Shown: piece after piece, positions 16,201 to 23,936 of the stretch
Numbering within the stretch: the first letter of the stretch is position 1
Layout of the letters: every line of letters starts with the position of its first letter
Assembly (NCBI GenBank): GCA_016717205.1
Contig: JADKGC010000001.1
Span: forward strand, 1,054,001-1,118,000
Direction of reading: 5' to 3'
Length of the DNA: 64,000 bases
From: Candidatus Flexifilum breve
GTDB lineage: Bacteria; Chloroflexota; Anaerolineae; Aggregatilineales; Phototrophicaceae
Translations under genes and position numbers: made by a program
The notes under the pieces: generated by a model
What the model was told of the DNA's origin: nothing
Seen by the model: the letters and a program-made list of their open reading frames with translations, nothing else
Database searches by the model: none

Positions 16201-17916
16201 CGCCAGGTGGTCACGGGTAATCAATCAGGGATGATACGCCTGTATGATGCTGCCACATGGCGCGAAACGAATGGGTTTCCGACGGATACACAGGTCTATG
16301 TGGCGTACTTCACAGAGGACAACCGCCGCCTCATCATCCATACGGAAGATGCGCTTCAGGTCTGGGACACTGTATACGGCGAGATGCAGGATAGCTACCT
16401 CCGGGATCGTTCGGAAAATCTTTATCCGCTTGCGCTTATCTTCGGCGTGGAAAACCGCCCACGCTTTGTCATGCGTGAAGAGGGACGCAGAGTATACATA
16501 CAGGACGCAGTGACGGACGAAATCCTCTGCTCCCTACTGGATACGCCCAGCGCACACCGCATATTCGTGTACTGGTCTGAAACCGAGCCGGTGATGATCG
16601 TCTCTCCCATCGATCCAGTAGATGGTCTGTATACCGCATACGCCTGGAATTACGAGACCTGCACTGAAATCTCACAATTCAGTGGACATTCCAGCTCAAT
16701 TCAGGCAGCAGATTATGATCCTGTTCGGGGCATCGTGGTGACAGGCGATTACAGCAGCATGGCGATTCGATGGGATTTTGCTACTGGACGCGAGATCAGC
16801 CGCTATACCGCTATCGGAAGCGGAGGCATTAGAACAGTGGATATTTCGCCGGATGGGATGCATCTGCTGGTTCCGCGTCTAGAGATTCTATCGGAGTATG
16901 ATCTGGCATTCCCAAGCCAACCGACATTCATCAGCACCGATTTGTATGACAACACCTACTTTCCGCGTTTTGCGCCGGATGGCGAGAGCATCTTTATCGG
17001 CGGCTTCGGTGCAGCCGAGCGCTATTCACTTACTGGCGACACGCAAAATCCGATGATTACCTATGAGCAACCGATTCGCGGATTTGACGTGTCGCCTGAC
17101 GGACGCTATCTCGGCGCGAGCATCGAGGGCGAGCAGGACGATGACTTTGCCCTGTACTGGATTGACATTGAGACGGGTGAGACCGTTCGCACGTTCGAGG
17201 GATTTACCGCCCTACCGAATTTCGTTGATGTTTCCCCAGATGGATCACGAATCGCCAGCGGCAGCTTCGATAACACGGCTCGTATCTGGGATACGGCGAC
17301 CGGAAATATAGTGCATGTATTTGACGGATATGAAGCGGGTGTCTTGTGTGCGTTTTTCTCTGCGGATGGACAACAGTTGGTGACGGCGAGTCTTGACGGT
17401 ACAGTGCGCGTTTGGAACGCAATTACGGGTGAAGCGGGGATAGTTGTGGAGATTGGCTCGCCCACACCTTGTGCGGCTTTCTCGCCCGACGGCACGATAA
17501 TTGCAGCAACGGGTGCAGCTAACACGGTACAACTGCTGGATGCGACGACCGGCACGACACTGCATACATTGATTGGGCATGATAACGCCGTCTGGTCGCT
17601 TAATTTTTCACCAGACAGTGCGTTGGTCGTGACGGCGAGCCTCGATGGTACCGCCCGCATCTGGTCTACTCAGACAGGTGAACTCGTGCGCGTTCTTGAT
17701 GACAACAATTCCAACGGTGTCTTCTATGCAGAATTCTCGCCCGACGGGCAGATTATCGTTACGGGCGGCGAACTTGACGATAGTGTATACCTTTGGCAAG
17801 TCAGACTGGATGACGTGATTACCGATATGTGTGCACGTCCGCTGCCGGATTTGACGCTTGAAGAACGCACACAGTACGGTATTTCCGACGGTGATCCGGT
17901 CTGCCCACCGGGATGA
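13237..17916 (+). CDS. Ser/Thr kinase - LuxR HTH - STAND NTPase - TM - WD40 signalling protein
   Basis: A 1559-residue multidomain protein. The ATG at 13237 is chosen because GGTGGGGG sits five bases upstream; a GTG four codons earlier is possible. Order: Hanks-type kinase (about 8-270) with glycine loop, VAIK lysine, HRDIKPGN (Asp about 133) and DFG; a LuxR-type HTH (about 284-345, LTLREQEILALIIAGLANKE); a STAND-type NTPase with NPYKGLLPF entry, Walker A GPSGSGKSS (about 409) and Walker B VIVIDQFEE (about 494); a membrane helix (about 829-850); then a long WD40 region (about 940-1525). Such proteins are thought to sense a ligand through the propeller and switch through the NTPase. It may be a signalling or anti-phage conflict protein; the effector is not obvious. 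A second related kinase lies at the right edge of the window. Confidence 0.92.
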   Translation: MNAPLKQIKGYELRERIGTGGFGAVYKAYQTTVGRDVAIKVILPDRANQPDFIRRFESEAQLIARLEHPHIVPLHDYWRDPDGAYLVMRWLRGGSLRDALDKGAFEPRAAVLLLDQIAEALAFAHRANVIHRDIKPGNILLDEDGNAYLTDFGIAKDLNLPTSQTESNVILGSMDYISPEQARSESVTPRTDIYSLGVTLYEIIAGQHPFPNVSPIERLYKHITDPLPEITTLNPDIRAAVNQVIQKATAKNPDHRYADALEFAADFREAVGLQRSPSSPVEVLTLREQEILALIIAGLANKEIAQKLTLTVGTVKWHVNQIYSKLGVRSRVQAIVRARELSLIAKPGEEPATVIVRTDEFHPTNPYKGLLPFQSADNQDFFGREKLTTKLIKRLGESGDYCRFLAVVGPSGSGKSSLVKAGVIPALWRGDLPGSERWFVVEMLPGTHPLDELEVALTRVASNQAGNLNEQLKRDSRGLVRTAGLILPNDGTELVIVIDQFEEVFTLVSDDAERVHFLDLLVAAVTEPRTRVRIIITLRADFYDRPLHYAQFGELVRTRLETIMPLSMEELERAITQPALRAGVTFEPGLVSTIIGDVNYQPGALPLLQYALTELFEARQGRILTRTAHQGLGGTVGALTKRAEEVYLSLADAERELARQIFLRLVTLGEGTEDTRRRVLRSELKALTNDSDRLDEILEIFAVYRLFALDTDVGTRSPTVEIAHEALLREWERLRSWLNDSRDDIKIQRQIALMTDEWRGAAQDAGFLARGARLTQFETWAQTTSLTLNAHERAFLDASLTQRTNEAEIEAAQQARERHLERRSQTFLRGLVLVLTLALIGAFGLTAFAFDRESEAVAARAAALNAQATSEANFTRAEQQRLYLAANEAMNNRATGNIGLALALRSLALGYTPGADAALMRASRQGIVQRDFLMLPNEVSQAIYSSDGEQIAVASGNGMYIYDATTGEELRYLPDESVINTVAFSPDGRQVVTGNQSGMIRLYDAATWRETNGFPTDTQVYVAYFTEDNRRLIIHTEDALQVWDTVYGEMQDSYLRDRSENLYPLALIFGVENRPRFVMREEGRRVYIQDAVTDEILCSLLDTPSAHRIFVYWSETEPVMIVSPIDPVDGLYTAYAWNYETCTEISQFSGHSSSIQAADYDPVRGIVVTGDYSSMAIRWDFATGREISRYTAIGSGGIRTVDISPDGMHLLVPRLEILSEYDLAFPSQPTFISTDLYDNTYFPRFAPDGESIFIGGFGAAERYSLTGDTQNPMITYEQPIRGFDVSPDGRYLGASIEGEQDDDFALYWIDIETGETVRTFEGFTALPNFVDVSPDGSRIASGSFDNTARIWDTATGNIVHVFDGYEAGVLCAFFSADGQQLVTASLDGTVRVWNAITGEAGIVVEIGSPTPCAAFSPDGTIIAATGAANTVQLLDATTGTTLHTLIGHDNAVWSLNFSPDSALVVTASLDGTARIWSTQTGELVRVLDDNNSNGVFYAEFSPDGQIIVTGGELDDSVYLWQVRLDDVITDMCARPLPDLTLEERTQYGISDGDPVCPPG

Positions 17917-17939
17917 TGATTACTTGCAAGTTGCGAATT

Positions 17940-18240
17940 ATGTCCTCACCGTCACCGCTGTCATCGGTTGCAGATCGCCAGTTCGTGAGCGGCTATAGGG
18001 GGTGGGGTCATTTTTCCGAATCGTGCCAGAACCTCGTATCGCATGTGGTGACATGATGACAGCGATGACGCGCGGTATAAAGCGATGTCCTCACTGTCAT
18101 CGGAGTCAACTGATCAAGAATCATGCTTGAACAGAAGCATCTTGGCATTCATGCGTTTCAGCGTCACCGCTGCCCTCGGTGTCACCATTGAGCTTTTCGC
18201 ATTTGAGATACCCACCAATAGCTGTTTCCCGCAAATATTG
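17940..18240. repeat. degenerate copy of the plasmid-type origin region
   Basis: This otherwise gene-free stretch between the kinase and TIR genes is clearly homologous, end to end, to 33481-33775. Shared blocks include GTCACCGCTGTCATCGG, AGGGGGTGGGGTCATT, TGACAGCGATGAC, AAGAATCATG and CATGCGTTTCAGCGTCACCG. Its right end corresponds to the last ~25 codons of the primase-helicase gene, here without the rest of the gene. It is a relic of a related replicon or of recombination between origins. Confidence 0.85.
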
Positions 18241-18321
18241 ACCAGAGTACAATTGAACGGCTAGGTGAAACTCCCACCCGAATGATGTGCCCAGAAATCG
18301 CTGCTTTGCATAGGGAATCGG

Positions 18322-20331
18322 ATGTCAGACGTATTTATCTCTTACTCGCGCCTTGATCGCGATTTCGTCGGCAAACTACGCGAAGCGTTGGCCGACCAAA
18401 AACAAGATGTTTGGATTGATTGGGAGTCAATTCCGCCCTCGCAAGCTTGGTGGGATGAAATCCAAAAGGGGATTGCGCGTGCCAATAACTTTGTGGTGGT
18501 GCTCTCCCCCAACAGCCTAGCATCACCGATCTGCCAGATGGAAATCGAGGCTGCACGCCAATTGGGCAAACGCATCATTCCCGTCCTTCACCTTGACTAC
18601 AATCGTGACGACGCCATCAAAGCAATGGCGCTCCGTCTCGCTGCACCTGATCAGGATGCAGCGAGACGGATTTGGGGCAATCGTCAACCACACAATCTCT
18701 ATGATGCCAACGACAGTGTGCTGAAGCACATCAATTACTTTTTCTTTCGTCCGGAGGATGATTTCTCCTCACGCTTTACGGCGCTGATGGGCGTGATTCG
18801 TACTGACTTTGATCACAAGGAGCGCCACACTATCTATGAACTCCGTGCCTTGGAGTGGGATCATAGACAGCGGAACGTCAGCTTTCTTCTGCTGGATGAT
18901 GAACTTGCTGGGGCGCAGGAGTGGCTGTGTCACGCACAGAGCAAGGAGCCGTCCCCGACAACACTCCATCATGAATACATTCAGGCGAGCGAGAAGCGAA
19001 CGCGCCAACTACGCAGCATCCGACGGGCAAGTATCATCGGTAGCGCGGTGGCAGTGCTAGCGCTCATATTTGCTGTCGCTGCATCGATGATTGGCGTGCA
19101 AGCTACCAACAGTGCCAACGATGCTGGCACACGCGAAGCTAATGCTTCTGTGCGTGAATCGACAGCGTTAGCGCAGGTTGGTACCGCAACCGTGGTGCAA
19201 GGTGAAGCAGAGCGCCGAGCCGAAATCGCGGGCACGCAAATTGCCGATGCCAATGCCACCTTAAGACCGATTCCCAACACGCTGGAGGCAGCGAATACAC
19301 AGGTTGTCGCGGCAGCCACTGCCCAAAGTGAAGCCGAGAACCGTGCAGCTGCCGCCGATACTCAAGTGGCATTTGCCACTGCGACACTTGGGTATGTGCA
19401 GAATCAGGGGACGGATGTGGCAGCACAAGCAACCTACTTTGGTATCCAACAGGCACGAATCGGCACACTGGCGGCAGGTGCGGTTGTTCTACCACTTAGC
19501 ACTGAAACGTTAGAGCCTACACAGTTTGTGGCGACCCTAACAGCTATCGCTATCCTAAGTGAGTGGGAACCCGTTGATATGACTGACGATTTCAGTGTGC
19601 AGATGGTTCTAGTGCCACCAGGTTGTTTCTATATGGGTAGTGTTGCGGGTGGAAATCAACAACCAGTACATATTCAATGTTTTGATGAACCGTTTTGGAT
19701 TGATAAGTACGAAGTTACAAATGTTCAGTACCGAAAGCTGACGGGGAGCGAGCCTCCCAGCGTGTTTGATGATGACCTAAATCCTGTCGACAGTATCGAC
19801 TGGTTTGAGGCCCGCGATTATTGTCAGCTACGCGGTGCGCGTCTACCCACTGAGCGGGAGTGGGAATACGCTGCTCGCGGCCCTAATAGTCTGACCTATC
19901 CTTGGGGCAATGAATTCATTGAATCGGCAGTCGTCTATAACAGACCTGAATCTGCAGGGCCTTTACCAGTTCTCGATACCTCTGGTCGTGCACTTAGACC
20001 AGAGGGGGCATCATGGGTGGGTGCACTGGATATGGCAGGTAATGTGTGGGAATGGACTAGCACACGCTACGACGACCTTCTAGACGATTCAGATCAGATC
20101 TTTGATTTACAGGGTCTATACCCATACCCATATGTAGAGGATGACGGACGAGAGAGTGACGAGACGTACAATGAATTCGTCGATAGGATTCCGATCTATA
20201 CGACACGGGTGTTGCGTGGAGGCTCGTATGGAGATGCAGATCATGTCCTTACCAGTGCGCTACGCGGTTGGTACAGTCCTCATGTCACAGGATCGGTTAC
20301 TGGTTTACGTTGTGCCCGCTCTTTTAGTTAG
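18322..20331 (+). CDS. TIR - transmembrane - SUMF1/FGE-domain protein
   Basis: A 669-residue protein. The N-terminal TIR domain (about 1-140) begins DVFISYSRLDRDFV and has the WIDWESIPPSQAWWDEI segment. The catalytic-type glutamate lies in SPICQMEIEAA, as in NAD-cleaving TIRs. A membrane helix (about 237-260) and an Ala-rich coiled coil (about 262-400) follow. The C-terminal ~240 residues form a formylglycine-generating/SUMF1-like C-type lectin fold: MVLVPPGCFYMGS, DKYEVTNVQYRKL, LPTEREWEYAARGP, MAGNVWEWTS, RVLRGGS and GLRCARS. A likely model is a membrane-anchored sensor whose lectin-like domain triggers NAD+ depletion or signalling by the TIR domain. The last third looks richer in A/T than neighbouring genes, suggesting separate origin. 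Confidence 0.9.
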   Translation: MSDVFISYSRLDRDFVGKLREALADQKQDVWIDWESIPPSQAWWDEIQKGIARANNFVVVLSPNSLASPICQMEIEAARQLGKRIIPVLHLDYNRDDAIKAMALRLAAPDQDAARRIWGNRQPHNLYDANDSVLKHINYFFFRPEDDFSSRFTALMGVIRTDFDHKERHTIYELRALEWDHRQRNVSFLLLDDELAGAQEWLCHAQSKEPSPTTLHHEYIQASEKRTRQLRSIRRASIIGSAVAVLALIFAVAASMIGVQATNSANDAGTREANASVRESTALAQVGTATVVQGEAERRAEIAGTQIADANATLRPIPNTLEAANTQVVAAATAQSEAENRAAAADTQVAFATATLGYVQNQGTDVAAQATYFGIQQARIGTLAAGAVVLPLSTETLEPTQFVATLTAIAILSEWEPVDMTDDFSVQMVLVPPGCFYMGSVAGGNQQPVHIQCFDEPFWIDKYEVTNVQYRKLTGSEPPSVFDDDLNPVDSIDWFEARDYCQLRGARLPTEREWEYAARGPNSLTYPWGNEFIESAVVYNRPESAGPLPVLDTSGRALRPEGASWVGALDMAGNVWEWTSTRYDDLLDDSDQIFDLQGLYPYPYVEDDGRESDETYNEFVDRIPIYTTRVLRGGSYGDADHVLTSALRGWYSPHVTGSVTGLRCARSFS

Positions 20332-20352
20332 GCTCTATTTTGGACTGCTCCG

Positions 20353-20474
20353 GGCTCATCCGCACGTTGTGTGAATTGGTTTTGTCTTGACAAGAGAAAA
20401 TTTCTCAATTTGAGACCATCGAGCATACTGAGTGAGAGACTCGCTCAGTCGTTCACACGATTTGCGGATGAGCC
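20353..20474. repeat. 122-bp element with 23-bp terminal inverted repeats
   Basis: GGCTCATCCGCA...GTGTGAA at 20353-20375 is repeated in inverted orientation at 20452-20474 (TTCACACG...GCGGATGAGCC), with three mismatches in 23 bp. The 76 bp between contain further dyads (GAGAAAATTTCTC; CTGAGTGA...TCGCTCAG). Its right end directly abuts the point where hsdS coding similarity begins. It could be a MITE-like insertion, an element end or a structured RNA. Confidence 0.6.
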
Positions 20475-20479
20475 ACTAA

Positions 20480-20917
20480 ACTGGTAGACCAACCCTTGGA
20501 AAGTACGATGTAGGCATTGGTGACGTTGTTTTTTCCAGAAAAGGCCAGATTGAATACGCAAGACTCCATCCTGCGGAACACAAATTCGCTATGACACACA
20601 CACTGTGCATTATCAAACCTGAAAAGAGCGTTTTGGACTCGCGTTATCTGCCTCATTTTGCACGTAGTAGCAGGTTCGTGTCTTACTTGACGCGTACAAT
20701 GAATCCAAATTTGGGTATTCCTACATTGGGACTTAACATAATCAGATCAGCGCGAATAGATACTCCGGATCTAGAGGAGCAGCGTCGCATCGTAGCCTAT
20801 CTCGACGATTTGCAGGCGGAGGTTGAGCGCCTCAAGCGGCTGCAAGGCGAGACTGCCGCCGAACTCGACGCGCTGCTGCCGTCGCTGCTGGATCGAGCGT
20901 TCCGGGGCAAGTTGTGA
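20480..20917 (+). pseudogene. hsdS: type I restriction specificity subunit S, 3' fragment
   Basis: An open frame without a proper start encodes the C-terminal part of HsdS. GDVVFSRKGQIEYARL and the following strands resemble the second target-recognition domain. The end (EEQRRIVAYLDDLQAEVERL, then a KRLQGE helix and LLPSLLDRAFRGKL) is the classic conserved distal helix of HsdS. Normal HsdS is about 400 residues with two recognition domains; only about 145 residues remain. An ATG at 20591 could in principle give a short product. It fits the hsdR fragment upstream as the far end of one disrupted locus. Confidence 0.85.
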
Positions 20918-20921
20918 GCGT

Positions 20922-21143
20922 ATGACCCGGCAGGCGCTGCTGCGACTCTGGATTGTGCTGGCTGTGTGCGTCGCGGTGCTGTTTGCGTTGAACAGCTCAG
21001 TTGCCGGAGCGTATTTGATCGGGCTGCCACTGGTCTTCTTCCGCAAACGGCGCGGCTATTTCTACCTGTACGCCGGGGCAGCGATCCTGATCACGCTGTT
21101 TTTGCTTGTCTATACCGTGCTGAAGACTCTGCATCTCGCCTAG
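20922..21143 (+). CDS. small two-helix membrane protein
   Basis: A 73-residue protein starting four bases after the hsdS stop. There are two hydrophobic helices (LWIVLAVCVAVLFALNSS and YLYAGAAILITLFLLVYTVL) joined by a basic stretch (FFRKRRGYF). No family is recognised. The tight spacing to hsdS and the downstream small gene suggests it belonged to the restriction operon. Confidence 0.6.
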   Translation: MTRQALLRLWIVLAVCVAVLFALNSSVAGAYLIGLPLVFFRKRRGYFYLYAGAAILITLFLLVYTVLKTLHLA

Positions 21144-21160
21144 AAACGGACCGCCCACCG

Positions 21161-21580
21161 ATGCCCAACCAAACCAATCCCAACGCCGTCGCCGCGCTGG
21201 AACGCATCATTCAGGAGATCCGCTATCTGGTCGATCATCCGCGCATCCAACAGCGCACGTGGGTCGCCTCCGGCAAGACGTGGCTGCCCCTGCTCCAGAT
21301 CATTCACGGCGAGCTGACCGGACACTCAGAAACGCTGCCCACGAGTACATCATCAGAGACTGAGGAAACCTTGCTCGTCAAAGTCAACATGAGCGCCGAC
21401 GAAACCTATGTGCAGATCAAGTTGGAGGATGTTGACCGGATTCAAGTCAACCGGGTTCGCGGATCAAGCAGCGTCACCTTGAAGAACGGTCAGCAATTCC
21501 TCACCAGCGCCAATGAAGCGCAGCGGTTGGTCGATGTGATGCGTCAGCGCGACGAAGCCACGGGGAACGAGCAAAAATAA
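21161..21580 (+). CDS. duplicated small protein of unknown function, copy 2
   Basis: A 139-residue paralogue of the gene at 11881. Both start MPNQTNPN and share the N-terminal block to IIHGELTG and the C-terminal block from LTSANEAQRLVDVM. The middle (about 57-112) differs: here it has TLLVKVNMSADETYVQIKLE in place of SLLVEVSSGDGHNVMLANVQ. A common strand pattern can still be guessed, so the centre may be the same fold under diversification. It follows the hsdS remnant and the small membrane protein. Function is unknown. Confidence 0.7.
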   Translation: MPNQTNPNAVAALERIIQEIRYLVDHPRIQQRTWVASGKTWLPLLQIIHGELTGHSETLPTSTSSETEETLLVKVNMSADETYVQIKLEDVDRIQVNRVRGSSSVTLKNGQQFLTSANEAQRLVDVMRQRDEATGNEQK

Positions 21581-21648
21581 AGGCGGCTGGTTTAACGTCA
21601 CAGCCGGGACGGCTAATCACGCTGCACAGCGGTAGACCTTGTTCAGCT
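21161..21648 (+). repeat. direct repeat copy 2 (paired with 11881-12395)
   Basis: Same-orientation partner of the upstream repeat, with near-identical ends and a divergent centre. It continues past the stop into the tail of the minus-strand degenerate gene. The pair brackets about 9.3 kb that includes the kinase and TIR genes, so recombination between copies could delete or duplicate that segment. Confidence 0.85.
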
Positions 21649-21905
21649 CACGGTGGGCGACCAACCGCAGGTAATGCACGTGGCTCTTCGGCAGATCTAA
21701 CCGCTGCATCAACTGCTTACAACTCTCGTCAGCCGCCATACTCCGCAGTGTCGCCACCATGCGCCCGTTACCTTCGGCGGCGTAGCGTTCCATCAGGCGC
21801 AGCACCACATTTGTTGATCGATGAGTCCGATCCCGGTCTTAAAGATGTCGTCCGGTAGGTTGAGGAGCCGCCCCCAGCGTCCTGACGATTTCGTTTCCCC
21901 ATCCG
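21617..21905 (-). pseudogene. frameshifted fragment of an unknown gene
   Basis: Reading leftward, one frame encodes GRWGRLLNLPDDIFKTGIGL and LIDQQMW. It then shifts into another frame encoding LRLMERYAAEGNGRMVATLR and ending NKVYRCAA. Neither half has a start codon, and together they look like one broken protein. The family is not recognised. Its 3' end is duplicated behind the first repeat copy. It is wedged between the accessory island and the zinc operon. Confidence 0.5.
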
Positions 21906-21908
21906 GAT

Positions 21909-22889
21909 CTACTTCCGCCAGCGCAGCCATTCCATCACACCATCTTTGATGCGCTCTAGTTCTGAAGCGGGTTGATTGATCGTCAACGCGCCTTCAAACA
22001 CGAAGCCTTTCGCACGGTAAACCGTGAGCGGCAAGTTCTCGACCGCCTTTCGCAGTCCTTTGAATGATAGTGGTTCGTCGGAGCGCCAATTCCACGTCTC
22101 AAAGACAAGGCTGTGATCGGGATGATGGTGGTCGTGGTCATCATCGTGATCATGTTCGTGTTCATCGTGATCATGATGGTGATGCTCATGGTCATGATCG
22201 GTCGGTACGCCCGCTTCATGCACATGCACATCTTTTGGTGTCACCGCTTCCAAACGTTCCGGCGCATACGCCCCCACCCCTAATACCAATTGGGGCGGGA
22301 CTTTGCCATAGCTCGTTTCGAGGATGCGCGCACGCGGCACGATCTCGCGTATCCAGGTTCTGATTTCCTGAAGCTGCACTGCATCGACCAGATCAGCTTT
22401 GTTGATCACGACAATATCCGCCACGCCGACCTGCGACATGGCGAGGAAATACTGGTCGCCTTCAAGCGCATCGCCACCTTGTTCTGCGTCGATCACGGTG
22501 AGGATGCTGTCGAGGCGTACATAAGGCTTGAGATCGGGCATCATAAACGTTGATGCAACGCCCGCCGGATCAGAGACACCGCTGGTCTCGATGATGATGT
22601 ACTCCGGTTTCTCGGTACGCCGCAGCAGATCGACCATCGCTCGCAGCAGATCGCCGCGAATGGTGCAGCAGATGCAGCCGTTCGATAGGCTAACCATATC
22701 GGCGTCGTCGCCGTCAACGCTGACCACCAACTGTGAATCGATGTTGACCGCGCCGAAGTCGTTGACCATCACCGCCACGCGCAGCCCGTGATCGCTGTGC
22801 AACAGATGATTGAGCAGGGTGGTTTTGCCTGCGCCAAGAAACCCCGTCAGGATGGTGATCGGGATGGGTGTACGTGCTGATTGTGTCAT
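21909..22889 (-). CDS. G3E GTPase (CobW/ZNG1-like) with His/Asp-rich metal loop
   Basis: A 326-residue metallochaperone GTPase. It has a P-loop GFLGAGKTT, a metal site GCICCT, a Walker B-like IIIETSG and NKADL for guanine recognition, followed by the CobW C-terminal domain. Between the domains lies a long His/Asp-rich tract (about residues 235-265) that should bind several zinc ions. ATG at 22889 is preferred; a TTG three codons earlier is possible. It is the last gene of the zinc operon. Family members use GTP hydrolysis to deliver Zn2+ to client enzymes. It differs clearly from the tandem pair further upstream in the operon. Confidence 0.92.
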   Translation of the reverse strand: MTQSARTPIPITILTGFLGAGKTTLLNHLLHSDHGLRVAVMVNDFGAVNIDSQLVVSVDGDDADMVSLSNGCICCTIRGDLLRAMVDLLRRTEKPEYIIIETSGVSDPAGVASTFMMPDLKPYVRLDSILTVIDAEQGGDALEGDQYFLAMSQVGVADIVVINKADLVDAVQLQEIRTWIREIVPRARILETSYGKVPPQLVLGVGAYAPERLEAVTPKDVHVHEAGVPTDHDHEHHHHDHDEHEHDHDDDHDHHHPDHSLVFETWNWRSDEPLSFKGLRKAVENLPLTVYRAKGFVFEGALTINQPASELERIKDGVMEWLRWRK

Positions 22890-22904
22890 TTTCCTCAAGA
22901 CCTC

Positions 22905-23936
22905 TTATTCAGGGACTATTTCTGTTACTATCACTGCGCCTTGGTCATCGCCCATGAGGAGCAGTCGGTCATCCGGCGACCAGGCGACGTGCGAAACCGC
23001 ACCCTGGCCGCGAAAGCCGCCGAGCGGTGCTTCACGCTTATCGGGCAGCCACAGTAGGACCGCGCCATCCTGCCCACCGGAGGCAAGAACAGCGCCGCGC
23101 TGCTGAAAGGCGAGTGTGGTCAGCAGGTCTTGATGTGCGGTGAGCTGAATCGGCGTCGTCCCTTCAGGACCTTTGCCGCTGAACTTCCACACGATCACCG
23201 TTTCACCGCCACCCGTCGCCAGATACTTGCTGAAGCGATCCCACGCGAGTTCGCGAACTTTCGTTGGATAGCCCCACATCATCGACGGTTCCGGTTTGCG
23301 CGCATCCCAGAAGATGATGCTGGAATCCTGCTGCCCGGCGGTGAGGACGCGCCCATCCCGACTCCAGCACAAGCGCAGGGTTGATCCTTGCCAGGTGAGC
23401 TTGCGAATTGGTTCGGCGCTGCTGGCTGACCAGATGACCGCGCCGCCATATGCGCCGACCGCCAGATGATCCGTTCCCGGTTTCCAGGCGATATCGGCAA
23501 CTGTGCTCGAGTGATCGCTGTACTCGCGGATTTGCTCCCCGTGCGCATTCCACAGCCGAACCAGCTTGCCCGCCGCCGTCGCCAGAAGATCGCCTTTGGG
23601 CGACCAGAGCGCGCGCTCACCCCAGCTCGCCCCGGATTTCAACGTGTGGAGCGCCTGCCCTGTCTGCACATCCCACAGGATCGCCTTACCGTCTTGCCCG
23701 ATGCTGGCGAGGCGTGTGCTGTCGGGATGCCAGTCGAGCGCGTTCGTCCCCATGGCGTGACCGGGGAGCGCCGCCGTGACGCTCCCACTGATCGCATCGA
23801 ACACGCGAATCTCCCCACTGACAGCGGCGGCGGCAATTCGCTTGCCATCGGGCGACCATACCAACGCAATCACATAGTCGTCGAGCGAAGCGCGCCAGCG
23901 CCCCACAAAGCGCACACGGGAGGCTACGCGAGACAT
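22905..23936 (-). CDS. WD40 repeat protein of the zinc operon
   Basis: A 343-residue beta-propeller made of about seven WD40 units. Examples are ALVWSPDGKRIAAAAVSGEI, ALDWHPDSTRLASIGQDGKA and HVAWSPDDRLLLMGDDQGAV. It spans almost the entire protein, and no signal peptide or membrane helix is present, so it is cytosolic. It overlaps the upstream GTPase gene by 13 bp and sits 15 bp before the last GTPase, so it is firmly part of the operon. A scaffold or client-recognition role for the GTPases is a reasonable guess; no direct evidence for function exists in the sequence. Confidence 0.88.
   Translation of the reverse strand: MSRVASRVRFVGRWRASLDDYVIALVWSPDGKRIAAAAVSGEIRVFDAISGSVTAALPGHAMGTNALDWHPDSTRLASIGQDGKAILWDVQTGQALHTLKSGASWGERALWSPKGDLLATAAGKLVRLWNAHGEQIREYSDHSSTVADIAWKPGTDHLAVGAYGGAVIWSASSAEPIRKLTWQGSTLRLCWSRDGRVLTAGQQDSSIIFWDARKPEPSMMWGYPTKVRELAWDRFSKYLATGGGETVIVWKFSGKGPEGTTPIQLTAHQDLLTTLAFQQRGAVLASGGQDGAVLLWLPDKREAPLGGFRGQGAVSHVAWSPDDRLLLMGDDQGAVIVTEIVPE

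Noticed and set aside
19600..20331. Diversity-generating retroelement variable region in the SUMF1 domain
   Set aside because: No reverse transcriptase or template repeat was found in the window and the 3' end shows no obvious adenine-directed pattern; kept only as a question for the whole genome.
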